The notes under the pieces are model-generated. The model searched no databases and was not told the DNA's origin. It worked only from the letters and a program-made list of their open reading frames with translations. 64,000 bases of DNA from an uncultured Clostridia bacterium (GTDB taxonomy: Bacteria; Bacillota; Clostridia; UBA1212; UBA1255): NCBI GenBank assembly GCA_904420095.1, contig CAJFUB010000049.1, positions 36,917 through 100,916 on the forward strand. Reading direction: 5' to 3'. Shown piece after piece: positions 1 through 8,331 of this stretch; the first letter of the stretch is position 1, and the number at the start of each line of letters is the position of its first letter. The position numbers and the translations under genes are program-made.

Positions 1-1761
1 GCGCTCCTCCGCTTCCAGGCCGAGAAGATTCTGAAGATAGTCGCCGAGCGCGCCCGCCTTGCTGTCCGGGAGCTCATAAAGCTTCATTTTATATACGGTT
101 TGCCGGTCGGAAAAGAACAGGATATCCGATTTGTTGTGCCATTCGCATTCCTGCAGAATGAAATCTCCCTCTTTGAGCTTTTGCTCCGGGGCGGAACGCA
201 GGGAGGTCAGCGGGATTTTCTTGATATATCCGTCCTTTGTAAGGAATACGCGCAGATTATAATCCTCTATCAGATGATCTGCCGTGATGACCGTGATCTC
301 CTCTTCGTCCACGATATCCGTCATGCGGTCTTTTGCATACTTTTTTTCTACCGCCCTGAGCTCATGCTTGATTCGCGTCCTGATGCGGCTTTCTTTCTTC
401 AGCATGTCCTCCATGTCCGCAATTTCCTTCAGAAGCTTTTCGATTTCGTTCAGCTTGTTTAAAATATATTCCTTATTCAGATTGCGCAGCTTGATCTCCG
501 CAATGAAATTCGCCTGAATTTCATCGATGCCGAACCCCCACATCAAATTGGGGATGACAAGATCCTCCCGTTCCGTTTCCCGAATGATCTTGATTGCCTT
601 GTCAATATCCACCAGAATCTTTTCAAGGCCCTTCAGCAGATGCAGCCGATCCTTTTTTGTTTTTATATCGTATGCCAGCTGCCTCCGGATACAGCCGATG
701 CGGAATTTCAGCCATTCCTCAATCAGTCCCCTGACGCCAAGAACCTTCGGACGCCCGTTAATCAGCACATTGAAATTACACGCAAAGGAGGATTCCAGCG
801 AGGTAAATTTATACAGCTTGTTCATGATGTCGTCCGGATCCGAATTTTTTCTGACGTCGATTGTTATTTTCAGTCCGTTCAGATCGGTTTCGTCCCGAAC
901 GTCGCTGATATCCTTGATTTTTCCGTCCTTGACGATTTTTATAATTTCCTCCATGATCGCTTCGGAGGTGGTAGTATACGGAATTTCGTAAATTTCGATG
1001 CAGCTGTTTTTCTTATCAAACCGGTATTTCCCGCGGATTTTAACGCTTCCTCTGCCGTTCTCGATAATATTCTCCAGAATCCGCCTCGTATATATGACCG
1101 TTCCTCCCGTGGAAAAATCGGGGGCTTTGATGTATTGCAGCAGATCCGCCGCGGTATTGTCGATATATGCGCAGGTAGCGTCGCAGATTTCATGCAGATT
1201 GAAGCTGCAGATATTCGTGGCCATTCCTACGGCGACGCCCTGATTCGGATTGACAAGAATCGTCGGAAACGTGACCGGCAGAAGCGTCGGTTCTTTGAGC
1301 TCTCCGTCGTAATTGTCGACGAAATCCACCATATCCTTATCGATGTCCTTGAAAAGCTCCTCGCAGATTTTCTCGAGCTTTACCTCCGTATACCGCGGTG
1401 CGGCGTACGCCATGTCGCGGGAATACTGTTTTCCGAAATTTCCCTTGGAATCTACATACGGGTGCAGCAGCGCTCCGTTTCCGCGCGTCATTCGGACCAG
1501 CGTATCGTAAATCGCCTGATCGCCGTGCGGATTGAGCTTCATCGTCTCTCCCACAACGTTTGCCGATTTTGTACGGCTTCCGCTCAAGAGACCTTTTTTG
1601 TACATGGTATATAGCAGCTTCCGGTGCGAGGGCTTCAAACCGTCGATTTCCGGGATGGCTCTCGATACGATGACGCTCATGGCATACGGCATATAATTTT
1701 CTTCCAGCGTCTCGGTGATCGGCTGTTCTCTGAATTGGTTGTCCGTCTTTTGTTCAGGCAT
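1..1761 (-). CDS. DNA topoisomerase type IIA, subunit A (GyrA/ParC-like), 3' end outside window
   Basis: The first 587 codons are visible; the C-terminus lies beyond base 1. It is the DNA breakage-reunion subunit of a type IIA topoisomerase. The winged-helix region holds the catalytic tyrosine in APRYTEV (about Tyr124), and the quinolone-determining segment reads NPHGDQAIYD (79-86). Canonical GyrA/ParC has Ser or Thr where this protein has Gln82; the acidic Asp86 is kept. The start sequence (RAIPEIDGLKPSHRKLLY) is unlike ordinary gyrase (RALPDVRDGLKPVHRR) and resembles the extra, divergent topoisomerase set of many Clostridia. The ATG at 1761 follows GGAG at short spacing, 10 bp after the subunit B gene. 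I cannot tell gyrase from topoisomerase IV here. Confidence 0.9.
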   Translation of the reverse strand, partial: MPEQKTDNQFREQPITETLEENYMPYAMSVIVSRAIPEIDGLKPSHRKLLYTMYKKGLLSGSRTKSANVVGETMKLNPHGDQAIYDTLVRMTRGNGALLHPYVDSKGNFGKQYSRDMAYAAPRYTEVKLEKICEELFKDIDKDMVDFVDNYDGELKEPTLLPVTFPTILVNPNQGVAVGMATNICSFNLHEICDATCAYIDNTAADLLQYIKAPDFSTGGTVIYTRRILENIIENGRGSVKIRGKYRFDKKNSCIEIYEIPYTTTSEAIMEEIIKIVKDGKIKDISDVRDETDLNGLKITIDVRKNSDPDDIMNKLYKFTSLESSFACNFNVLINGRPKVLGVRGLIEEWLKFRIGCIRRQLAYDIKTKKDRLHLLKGLEKILVDIDKAIKIIRETEREDLVIPNLMWGFGIDEIQANFIAEIKLRNLNKEYILNKLNEIEKLLKEIADMEDMLKKESRIRTRIKHELRAVEKKYAKDRMTDIVDEEEITVITADHLIEDYNLRVFLTKDGYIKKIPLTSLRSAPEQKLKEGDFILQECEWHNKSDILFFSDRQTVYKMKLYELPDSKAGALGDYLQNLLGLEAEER

Positions 1762-1771
1762 TTTATACTCC

Positions 1772-3742
1772 TTACATTACGTCGATTTCATCCAGGTAAA
1801 GGTGCCCGCATTCCCGGATGTGCTTTTTCCGTTCGTCGAGCGCGTCGCCGAGCAGCATTTCGAAATAGTACGCCGTATTTTCCGCATCCTCCGGCATTAC
1901 CTTGATCAGGCGGCGCGATTCGGGATTCATCGTCGTTTCCCACATCATATCCGGTTCGTTTTCTCCAAGTCCCTTCGAGCGCTGAATCGTGATTCTGCTC
2001 TGTGTGCCAAGCCGGTCCAGAATTTTTGTTTTTTCCTTGTCGTCATAAGCGAAATAGGTTTTCCCCTTACAGGTGATCTCATAAAGCGGCGTTTCCGCGA
2101 TATAAACCTTCCCTGCGTGGATCAGCGACGGCATCAGCCTGTAAATCATGGCGAGAACCAGCGTCCGGATCTGAAAGCCGTCGAAGTCGGCATCCGTACA
2201 GATGATGATCTTTGCCCATTTCAGGCTGCTTAGATCGAACAGCGCCAGATCCTTGTGCTTCGACTTGACCTCGATGCCGCAGCCGAGGACACGCACAAGA
2301 TCGACGATGACGTCACTGTCGAAAATTTTTCCGTAATCCGCCTTGAGGCAATTCAGGATTTTCCCGCGCAGCGGCATGATCGCCTGGAATTCGCTGTCCC
2401 TGCCGAGTTTTACGGAGCCCAGCGCAGAATCGCCCTCTACGATGTACAGCTCGCGCTTCAGCGGATCCTTCGTGCGGCAGTCTACGAACTTCTTCACGCG
2501 ATTGATCATGTCGACGTTGCCCTGGAGCTTCTTTTTTATATTGATGCGCTGCTTTTCCGCCGATTCTCTGCTGCGTTTATTGACAAGCACCTGCTCCATG
2601 ATCTTGTCCGCCTCGGTCTTATTCTCGATAAAATAAATTTCAAGACGCTGCTTGATAAAGTCCGTCATGGCCTCCTGGATAAACTTGTTATTGATTGCCT
2701 TTTTCGTCTGATTCTCATAGCTTGTCATCGTTGAAAAGGAATTCGTAACAAGAATCAGGCTGTCCTGGATGTCCGCAAACGTAATTTTGGTTTCATCCTT
2801 GTTATATTTGCCCTGCGCCTTGATATATTTGTCGATTTCGCTCACAAACGCGCTCCGGACCGCCTTGTCCGGCGAGCCGCCGTTCTCCAGATAGCTGGAA
2901 TTATGATAATATTCAATCAGGTTGATTTCATTATTAAAGCAAAATGCAAGCTGCATTTTCAGCTTATATTCCGGCTTGTCCGCACGGTCTCTGCCCTTTG
3001 CCGCCGACTCGCAGTACTGTATGCTTGTAAGCTCCTTCCCTTCCGAGAGCTCCCGGACGTAATCGGTGATTCCGTTTTCATACAGAAATTCATAATGCCG
3101 GTTCGATTCCTCATCATAAAGCTTAAACTTCAGGCCGGCGTTTACAACCGCCTGTTTTTTCAGGATCGTTGTAAAAAAGTCAAGCGGAATATTGATATCA
3201 GTAAAAACCTCCAGATCCGGCTTCCAGCGCTGCAGCGTACCGGACTGTTTATATTCGCAGGGCTCCTTTTTGAGTCCACCCTTGTTGTAGCCCTTTTCAA
3301 AGTGAAGCTCATATTTGAAGCCGTCTTTATATACGGTAACGTCCATATATTCCGAGCTGTACTGCGTTGCGCAGCTTCCGAGGCCGTTGGTGCCAAGGCT
3401 GTATTCATAATTCTCGCCGGCGTTGTTGTTGTATTTTCCTCCGGCGTACAGCTCGCAGTATACGAGCTCCCAATTGTAGCGCTTCTCTTTTTCGTTGTAA
3501 TCCACGGGGCAGCCGCGTCCGTAATCACGGATTTGTATGGAACGGTCCCGGAATCGGGTGACTTCTATGACCTTGCCGTATCCTTCTCGCGCTTCGTCTA
3601 TGGAATTTGCCAGTATTTCGATAAAAGTGTGTTCGCAGCCCTCCAGACCGTCGGAGCCTAAAATCGCGGCCGGCTTCAGCCGAACCCGGTCCGGTCCCTT
3701 CAATGCGGATATGCTTTCGTTACTGTATGCGTTTTTTGCCAT
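1772..3742 (-). CDS. DNA topoisomerase type IIA, subunit B (GyrB/ParE-like)
   Basis: ATPase subunit, 656 aa, the usual GyrB/ParE length. The GHKL ATP-binding fold shows EILANSIDEA (42-51), DYGRGCPVD (73-81) and GTNGLGSC (117-124). The Toprim domain has EGDSA (436-440) and TDADFDG (516-522), followed by RSKGLGENEP near the C-terminus. Canonical enzymes read EGDSAGGSAKxGRD; this one reads EGDSALGSVKLGRD, marking it as a divergent paralogue. The ATG at 3742 is preceded by AGGAGG. It is co-transcribed with the A subunit 10 bp downstream, from a promoter overlapping the end of the aldolase/SDR gene. The pair should form an A2B2 enzyme; whether it decatenates or supercoils cannot be read from sequence. 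Confidence 0.92.
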   Translation of the reverse strand: MAKNAYSNESISALKGPDRVRLKPAAILGSDGLEGCEHTFIEILANSIDEAREGYGKVIEVTRFRDRSIQIRDYGRGCPVDYNEKEKRYNWELVYCELYAGGKYNNNAGENYEYSLGTNGLGSCATQYSSEYMDVTVYKDGFKYELHFEKGYNKGGLKKEPCEYKQSGTLQRWKPDLEVFTDINIPLDFFTTILKKQAVVNAGLKFKLYDEESNRHYEFLYENGITDYVRELSEGKELTSIQYCESAAKGRDRADKPEYKLKMQLAFCFNNEINLIEYYHNSSYLENGGSPDKAVRSAFVSEIDKYIKAQGKYNKDETKITFADIQDSLILVTNSFSTMTSYENQTKKAINNKFIQEAMTDFIKQRLEIYFIENKTEADKIMEQVLVNKRSRESAEKQRINIKKKLQGNVDMINRVKKFVDCRTKDPLKRELYIVEGDSALGSVKLGRDSEFQAIMPLRGKILNCLKADYGKIFDSDVIVDLVRVLGCGIEVKSKHKDLALFDLSSLKWAKIIICTDADFDGFQIRTLVLAMIYRLMPSLIHAGKVYIAETPLYEITCKGKTYFAYDDKEKTKILDRLGTQSRITIQRSKGLGENEPDMMWETTMNPESRRLIKVMPEDAENTAYYFEMLLGDALDERKKHIRECGHLYLDEIDVM

Positions 3743-3869
3743 TTTTCCTCCTCGTTCCGATGGTCAGGCTACGATAGCGTGATATTCCTTCTATACGCAA
3801 ACAATTCCGCGAGACCGCGCCTTCTGATGTCCGGCGCGGCTGCGGAGCTTGTCTGCCTGCAATACATCC

Positions 3870-3898
3870 AGTATACCCGGATGCGTAAATTTCATCAA
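3870..3898 (-). promoter_or_regulatory. Sigma-A-type promoter of the topoisomerase pair
   Basis: On the minus strand TTGATG (3893-3898) and TATACT (3870-3875) are separated by 17 bp. The -35 box overlaps the stop codon of the preceding aldolase/SDR gene. About 130 bp of otherwise empty leader follow before the subunit B start. Confidence 0.6.
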
Positions 3899-5865
3899 TT
3901 CAGCATGATCTGGCCGCCGGTGACCGGAATCGCCTGCCCCGTCTCATACTCCTGTTCCACGATGTAGAAAATCGCTCTGGCAACGTCTATGATTTCGCAG
4001 CCGCGATGCATCGGCACCTTATTTTCATAAAAGGCCCGTACGTCCGCAACGCTTTTCGCTCCCGGAACCTTGCCGGCTTTAAAATACTGTACGAACAGTC
4101 CCTTTTCCGGATCGGACCACAGGGGGCCGTTCAGGAGATTTCCGGGACAGATCGCGTTTACCTTGATGTTGTACGGCACAAGCTCGAGCGCAAAGCTCTG
4201 CGTCAGCCCGACGCCTCCGAATTTGCTGCCCGCATATGCAAAATTCTTGTTGCTGCCTTCAAGCCCCGATTTCGAATTGATCTGGATGATATCCATCTTG
4301 TAATCGGGTGCGAATCTGTTCTGGATTTTCATGATCCGGGATGCAAATTTTGCACAGATGTAGTAAGCCGTATAATTGATTTTTGTTACAAGCTCAAATT
4401 TCTGAACCGTCATTTCCTCGAGATCGCCCGCGATCGCAATGCCGGCGTTGTTCACAAAGATGTCGAGTCCGCCGTATGTGAGAGCCGTAGTATAAACCAT
4501 ATTTTTAACGAAATCTTCGTTTCCGACGTCTGCCTTGCAGGCGATCGTTCTGTCCTTCCCGTACTTTTCGTTCATCGCGTCGCTGTTTGTCTTTGCCAGA
4601 TCGTAATTCAGATCTGCGATTACGACGTTTGCGCCCTGCTTCAGCATTTCGTCCGCAATTCCCTGACCGAAGCCCTGCGCGCTTCCCGTTACGATCGCGA
4701 TTTTTTCCTGAAGGCGAAGCGCCGCGGCGCCGGCAAGGCTGACCTTTGAGCGGTAGGATTCAACCTCCCAATTGCAGATAAAATCGATCATCTTCTGCGT
4801 CATGAAAAGCGGTCCGCCGAACGCTTCGGAATACACGCCGATTTTACATGCATCCAGGAATACCTCCGCGCAGATGTCCGCATTCTTTTTATTCGTTCCC
4901 CATGCATAGAAGCCAAGATTCTGCACCGCGATGATCTTGGGCGCATATCCGTTTTTCTGCTGGTATGCTTCGATTCCATCCTGGATCAGCCTGTACTGCG
5001 TTTCCATATCGTCGGAAGCCTCCACAAACAGCGCATATGGCCTGCAATATACGATATGATCGGGAGAATAGGCGGAAGACACCGGATAGAAGGATGCCTC
5101 ATCCTTCACGAGGTTCAGAACCTCTTGATTCGTCCGGAAGGTGACAATGGAGGAATCGCCGCTTTTTAAAAGCATTCTGACAGCGGGAGCGATCAGCGCG
5201 GCTTTTTCCATATCATATTCGGCCGGACGAAAGTCCGGTTTTCTTGTAATTCTGCTTTCAATCTGTCCGAAGACGTATTTTGTTTTTCTGTTGATTTCCC
5301 GTTCGCTGTTCGCTGCGATAAATACCCCGTGGTTCTGAAGCAGGATGATGTCCGCGTCTTTTCCCGTTGCCGCATGATAACGGTCCATTTCTTCCTTTAA
5401 TTTCGCGGCAAGGACGTATCCCGGCTCTATAATGTCGATCCAGATTATACGGTCTCCGAACAGCTCTCCGGCTATTTTCTTTCCGTCTTTTCCGCACGTC
5501 AGTCCGTTCAGCATCGCCGGATGAGTATGAACGATATATTTATATGGAATCAGATTATGAAGGAGCGTTTCAACGCTCGGACGTTTCGACAGCTCGGTCT
5601 TTTCCCTGGCGTCCATCATGTCCTCCAGCACCTGCGCCTCCCGTTCCGCCGCGTCCTCCGAATATTGCTTGGTAAACATTGCGGATAATTTTTTGCGGTT
5701 CATTTTAACGAAGCCGCTCTCCGTAATATTGGCCAGCGTTGTACCAGACCCCTTTACATAAAGAAATTTCGCGTCCTTATAGGAGGTGTTGCCGCCCCCT
5801 GCAAGCACGAACTCAGGATTTGCTCCATATTTGTTTGAGATCTCCGTTATTTTTGTTAATGACAT
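3895..5865 (-). CDS. Bifunctional class II aldolase / short-chain dehydrogenase
   Basis: 656 aa from the ATG at 5865, chosen because AGGAGG sits 8 nt upstream; an in-frame ATG 10 codons earlier lacks such a site. Residues about 1-380 are a class II aldolase/adducin domain with a GGGNTS segment, the metal-binding HTHP motif and NHGVF. Residues 385-656 are a Rossmann SDR with TGSAQGFGQG (393-402), NNAG, and the catalytic pair Tyr544/Lys548 in YAGSK. The architecture matches fusions such as rhamnulose-phosphate aldolase/lactaldehyde dehydrogenase, which cleave a phosphorylated deoxysugar and oxidise or reduce the aldehyde. No sugar kinase or isomerase lies nearby, so the substrate is unknown. 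It has its own promoter. Confidence 0.88.
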   Translation of the reverse strand: MSLTKITEISNKYGANPEFVLAGGGNTSYKDAKFLYVKGSGTTLANITESGFVKMNRKKLSAMFTKQYSEDAAEREAQVLEDMMDAREKTELSKRPSVETLLHNLIPYKYIVHTHPAMLNGLTCGKDGKKIAGELFGDRIIWIDIIEPGYVLAAKLKEEMDRYHAATGKDADIILLQNHGVFIAANSEREINRKTKYVFGQIESRITRKPDFRPAEYDMEKAALIAPAVRMLLKSGDSSIVTFRTNQEVLNLVKDEASFYPVSSAYSPDHIVYCRPYALFVEASDDMETQYRLIQDGIEAYQQKNGYAPKIIAVQNLGFYAWGTNKKNADICAEVFLDACKIGVYSEAFGGPLFMTQKMIDFICNWEVESYRSKVSLAGAAALRLQEKIAIVTGSAQGFGQGIADEMLKQGANVVIADLNYDLAKTNSDAMNEKYGKDRTIACKADVGNEDFVKNMVYTTALTYGGLDIFVNNAGIAIAGDLEEMTVQKFELVTKINYTAYYICAKFASRIMKIQNRFAPDYKMDIIQINSKSGLEGSNKNFAYAGSKFGGVGLTQSFALELVPYNIKVNAICPGNLLNGPLWSDPEKGLFVQYFKAGKVPGAKSVADVRAFYENKVPMHRGCEIIDVARAIFYIVEQEYETGQAIPVTGGQIMLN

Positions 5866-5902
5866 ATAAAAGCCTCCTGATGAAGTATTTTCCAACTAAT
5901 CA

Positions 5903-5931
5903 AGTATATAACTCGGGGCTCTTTTTGTCAA
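5903..5931 (-). promoter_or_regulatory. Near-consensus promoter of the aldolase/SDR gene
   Basis: Minus-strand TTGACA (5926-5931), a 17-bp spacer, and TATACT (5903-5908), placed about 37 bp upstream of the chosen ATG at 5865. This makes the gene independently transcribed from the DUF2752 unit. Confidence 0.75.
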
Positions 5932-5958
5932 TGTTTCGAAGCTGCGGCGCAGGGCATT

Positions 5959-6438
5959 TTACCCCGAAAAAAATGCTTTTATCCGGGAGAACAGCTCAGC
6001 AAAATTCCCCTCAGCGATGTTTCGGGCGAAAAAAAAGACAATCAGCGCTGCAAGCGCGGCATACAGCAGATAATTTACAATGCGGGGATACGCTATGCTT
6101 CCCGTTCTGATATAGAAGCAGATCCCCCACGCCAGAAGAAGTAAAAGCAGCGGCAAAAGACAGCATAAAACCGGGTTATACTGCCATGCCGCAGCAAGAT
6201 CTCCCTTCAGAAGACTGATACACATCCTTGTCGCACCGCAGCCGGGGCATTTTAAACCCGTAAAAGAGCGAAGCGGACACGGGATTCCGATTCCGGTCCG
6301 CAGATAAAACAGCGCATACAATGCGCCTGCCGCAAGCAAAATCACAGTGCGGCGCAAAAGTTTTCGCGCCCGTTCTCTTATCGAAGCAGCCGCGGCGTTT
6401 TTGCCGCTGCGGCCGCCCTCCTTATTGCCGTCTGTCAT
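5959..6438 (-). CDS. DUF2752 family membrane protein
   Basis: 159 aa. The family signature CPGCGATR follows a first transmembrane helix (about 30-48), and two further hydrophobic segments lie near 90-112 and 120-145. The start is polar and charged, suggesting a cytoplasmic N-terminus. The function of DUF2752 is unknown; the paired cysteines could bind metal or form a disulfide. The ATG lies inside the end of the DUF4234 reading frame (17-bp overlap) with only a weak ribosome-binding site, so translation is probably coupled to that gene. Clostridia often pair DUF2752 with small TM2- or DUF4234-type proteins. Confidence 0.85.
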   Translation of the reverse strand: MTDGNKEGGRSGKNAAAASIRERARKLLRRTVILLAAGALYALFYLRTGIGIPCPLRSFTGLKCPGCGATRMCISLLKGDLAAAWQYNPVLCCLLPLLLLLLAWGICFYIRTGSIAYPRIVNYLLYAALAALIVFFFARNIAEGNFAELFSRIKAFFSG

Positions 6439-6897
6439 TCGCCGCTATCATATTCAAATCGTTTTGTATAATAGCATGCGAGACGATACTCAGGTCGAAA
6501 ATTGCAAGAACCAGATAAACAATACTCAAACTCGAGTCCGATAACATGCCGCGCTGCAGCTTGGCCGCGTTCATCTGCTGGCCCGCTTTATACAGCCAGA
6601 TCAAGCCCCGTATATGTTACATGTGATCAACGACAGCACCAGAACCGTTCCTCCGCTTGTAGGCGCAGGATCTTTCGAAGCGGCGTTGAGCTCATCAAGC
6701 ATTTTGTAGCGCCAATACCACATGTATAAGCCGCAGGTAATAATTGAAAGGATGATGCAAAGCGCAACGCTTCTGTCTTCGAGGAAAATCTGATTATTTC
6801 CGTTTTGCGGAGGCGGAGTCTGCTGCAGCGGAGCCTGGTAGTAATAATTGTTGTTTGCGTTCATGCTCTTCTTCCTTTCCTGCAGGGTCCCTCTCAA
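6422..6897 (-). pseudogene. DUF4234 domain membrane protein, interrupted by a frameshift
   Basis: A single DUF4234-like protein is split over two frames. The first part (6601-6897) has a Gln/Pro/Asn-rich start, the helix LCIILSIITCGLYMWYW and the second ITCNIYG, then stops at TGA (6601-6603). The other part continues directly in another frame as LIWLYKAGQQMNAAKL, with a further hydrophobic segment, to the stop at 6422. The break falls at a four-G run (6606-6609 on the minus strand). One extra G or loss of two restores the frame, so this is either a homopolymer sequencing error, a real mutation or phase variation. The first ATG follows a GGAAAGGAAG-type site. The overlap with DUF2752 suggests an operon. 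Confidence 0.7.
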
Positions 6898-6923
6898 TGA
6901 GTTCTACAGAATCACTGCCTGGA

Positions 6924-6952
6924 ATTACAGAGCTTTGTTTGCCGTTTGTCAA
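6924..6952 (-). promoter_or_regulatory. Promoter of the DUF4234-DUF2752 unit
   Basis: Minus-strand TTGACA (6947-6952), 17-bp spacer, TGTAAT (6924-6929), directly after the stop codon of the M14 peptidase gene. Confidence 0.65.
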
Positions 6953-6958
6953 TAAATA

Positions 6959-8272
6959 TCACACAAAAGATTCAACAGCTCCGATCGTCATGATTGGTTC
7001 ATTCGCAGCATAAATCTCGTCAAATTGAGAAACCGGCAGCGGGTTCACGCCGCTTCCGCATTCCACAGTATATCCGGGCCGGTTCCATTCCTGAATAAAC
7101 CAGTCTTTATAGCCAGCATAACCGGATGCAGACGGCGTAAGCTCCAGCGCATAGCCGCTTGCATCGGCCATGCGTCTCCCGATTTCATAGGAGTTTTCAG
7201 GCTGATAATCGAGATATTTCCAGTATATGACGTTTCCCTGCGTATGATACGAAATCGTAAGCCGGAAATTATTTTGCCGGGTAAAGTCGGCCATCGCGAT
7301 GCTCTCCGGCTCGGACAGCGCAAACGGCCCCACATAATCCCTTGGTCCGGGAAGCGTAAAGCCCTGCGCAAATTTGATTTCCTTCGCCTGCTCCCAGCCG
7401 GCGGGATAATTCAGATTCAGGTCGACGCCGCTGATATTGGCCTTCCAGCCGTCTGGGAAAGAAATCGCCGGATAATTTTCCGCCAGATCCCTTGCAGCTT
7501 GATAGACCGTACTGTCCGCATCAAAATAACCGTTTACAAGATCCACCCCGTCCGGATTCACCATGGGGACAAAATAGATTTTTCCAGAATTATAAATGCT
7601 CGCGGCGTCGTATCCGCCTATCCTGCCTCCGAAAGCGTATTGCTTCGCAAGATTCTCGGCATATTTCAGCACAACGGGCGTAGTAATCCACTCGTTCGCA
7701 TGGTGTGAAGCATTATACAAGACCGTATTTTCGCCCTTCCCGACCGTCAGGCAATACAGCTTTCGTCCGAGCACGCTTTCCCCGACGGAGGACTGCTGCA
7801 CAAACGGATAGCGCGCTTTAATCCCCTCGATAAAAAGGGAAAGCAGCTCCCACGTATACGATATCCTGCCATACGTTACGTCGCTGCCGCCGTTGTAAAA
7901 CCCAATTGGGACGGTAATCACGGAGCCGATCGGAAGATTGGAAGGGTTCAGTCCCGGATTCGCCGTTGCAATCGCCTCGGACGTCGTCCCGAAGCGCTTT
8001 GCAATCCGGTAGAAGGTGTCGTTTCGTTCAATTCTATAGTTAATATACCCGGTAACATAAGGCAGAAGCTTTTTCCAGGTAGCCTGCCCCGCGATGCCGT
8101 CCGCATTTAATCCGTTGTTCCGTTGGAACGCCGTTACTGCGTTCCATGTACTCTCTCCAAAAATCCCGTCGATTCCGCCGTTTGCACCGTTTATGTTATA
8201 TCCCGCCCGAATCAGGGCAAGCTGAAGCATTTCGACCTGCGGGCCCCGCATGCCTCTTCTCAGTATTTTCAT
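6959..8272 (-). CDS. M14 family gamma-D-glutamyl-L-diamino acid endopeptidase with PG-binding and LysM domains
   Basis: 437 aa. It starts with a peptidoglycan-binding type 1 domain (1-70), then a LysM repeat (about 77-123), then a zinc carboxypeptidase fold (135-435). Zinc ligands are visible as HANE (His191, Glu194) and His343 in SYHTQG; the catalytic Glu is Glu404 in YTVECGSG. The substrate-site segment VDLNLNYPAGWE is typical of endopeptidase I enzymes that cut stem peptides of peptidoglycan, often during sporulation or germination. There is no signal peptide, as in ENP1-type enzymes acting inside the developing spore or mother cell. GGGAGG precedes the ATG by 9 nt. Confidence 0.92.
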   Translation of the reverse strand: MKILRRGMRGPQVEMLQLALIRAGYNINGANGGIDGIFGESTWNAVTAFQRNNGLNADGIAGQATWKKLLPYVTGYINYRIERNDTFYRIAKRFGTTSEAIATANPGLNPSNLPIGSVITVPIGFYNGGSDVTYGRISYTWELLSLFIEGIKARYPFVQQSSVGESVLGRKLYCLTVGKGENTVLYNASHHANEWITTPVVLKYAENLAKQYAFGGRIGGYDAASIYNSGKIYFVPMVNPDGVDLVNGYFDADSTVYQAARDLAENYPAISFPDGWKANISGVDLNLNYPAGWEQAKEIKFAQGFTLPGPRDYVGPFALSEPESIAMADFTRQNNFRLTISYHTQGNVIYWKYLDYQPENSYEIGRRMADASGYALELTPSASGYAGYKDWFIQEWNRPGYTVECGSGVNPLPVSQFDEIYAANEPIMTIGAVESFV

Positions 8273-8331
8273 CCTAAAGAGCCTCCCAAATTATGATATA
8301 AACTCTTTAGTATTATATGACGCGAATCGCG

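Noticed and set aside
640..1614. 324-codon plus-strand open frame
   Set aside because: Antisense to the topoisomerase A gene; no ribosome-binding site, protein composition odd (rich in Arg, Ile, Phe), no family motif.
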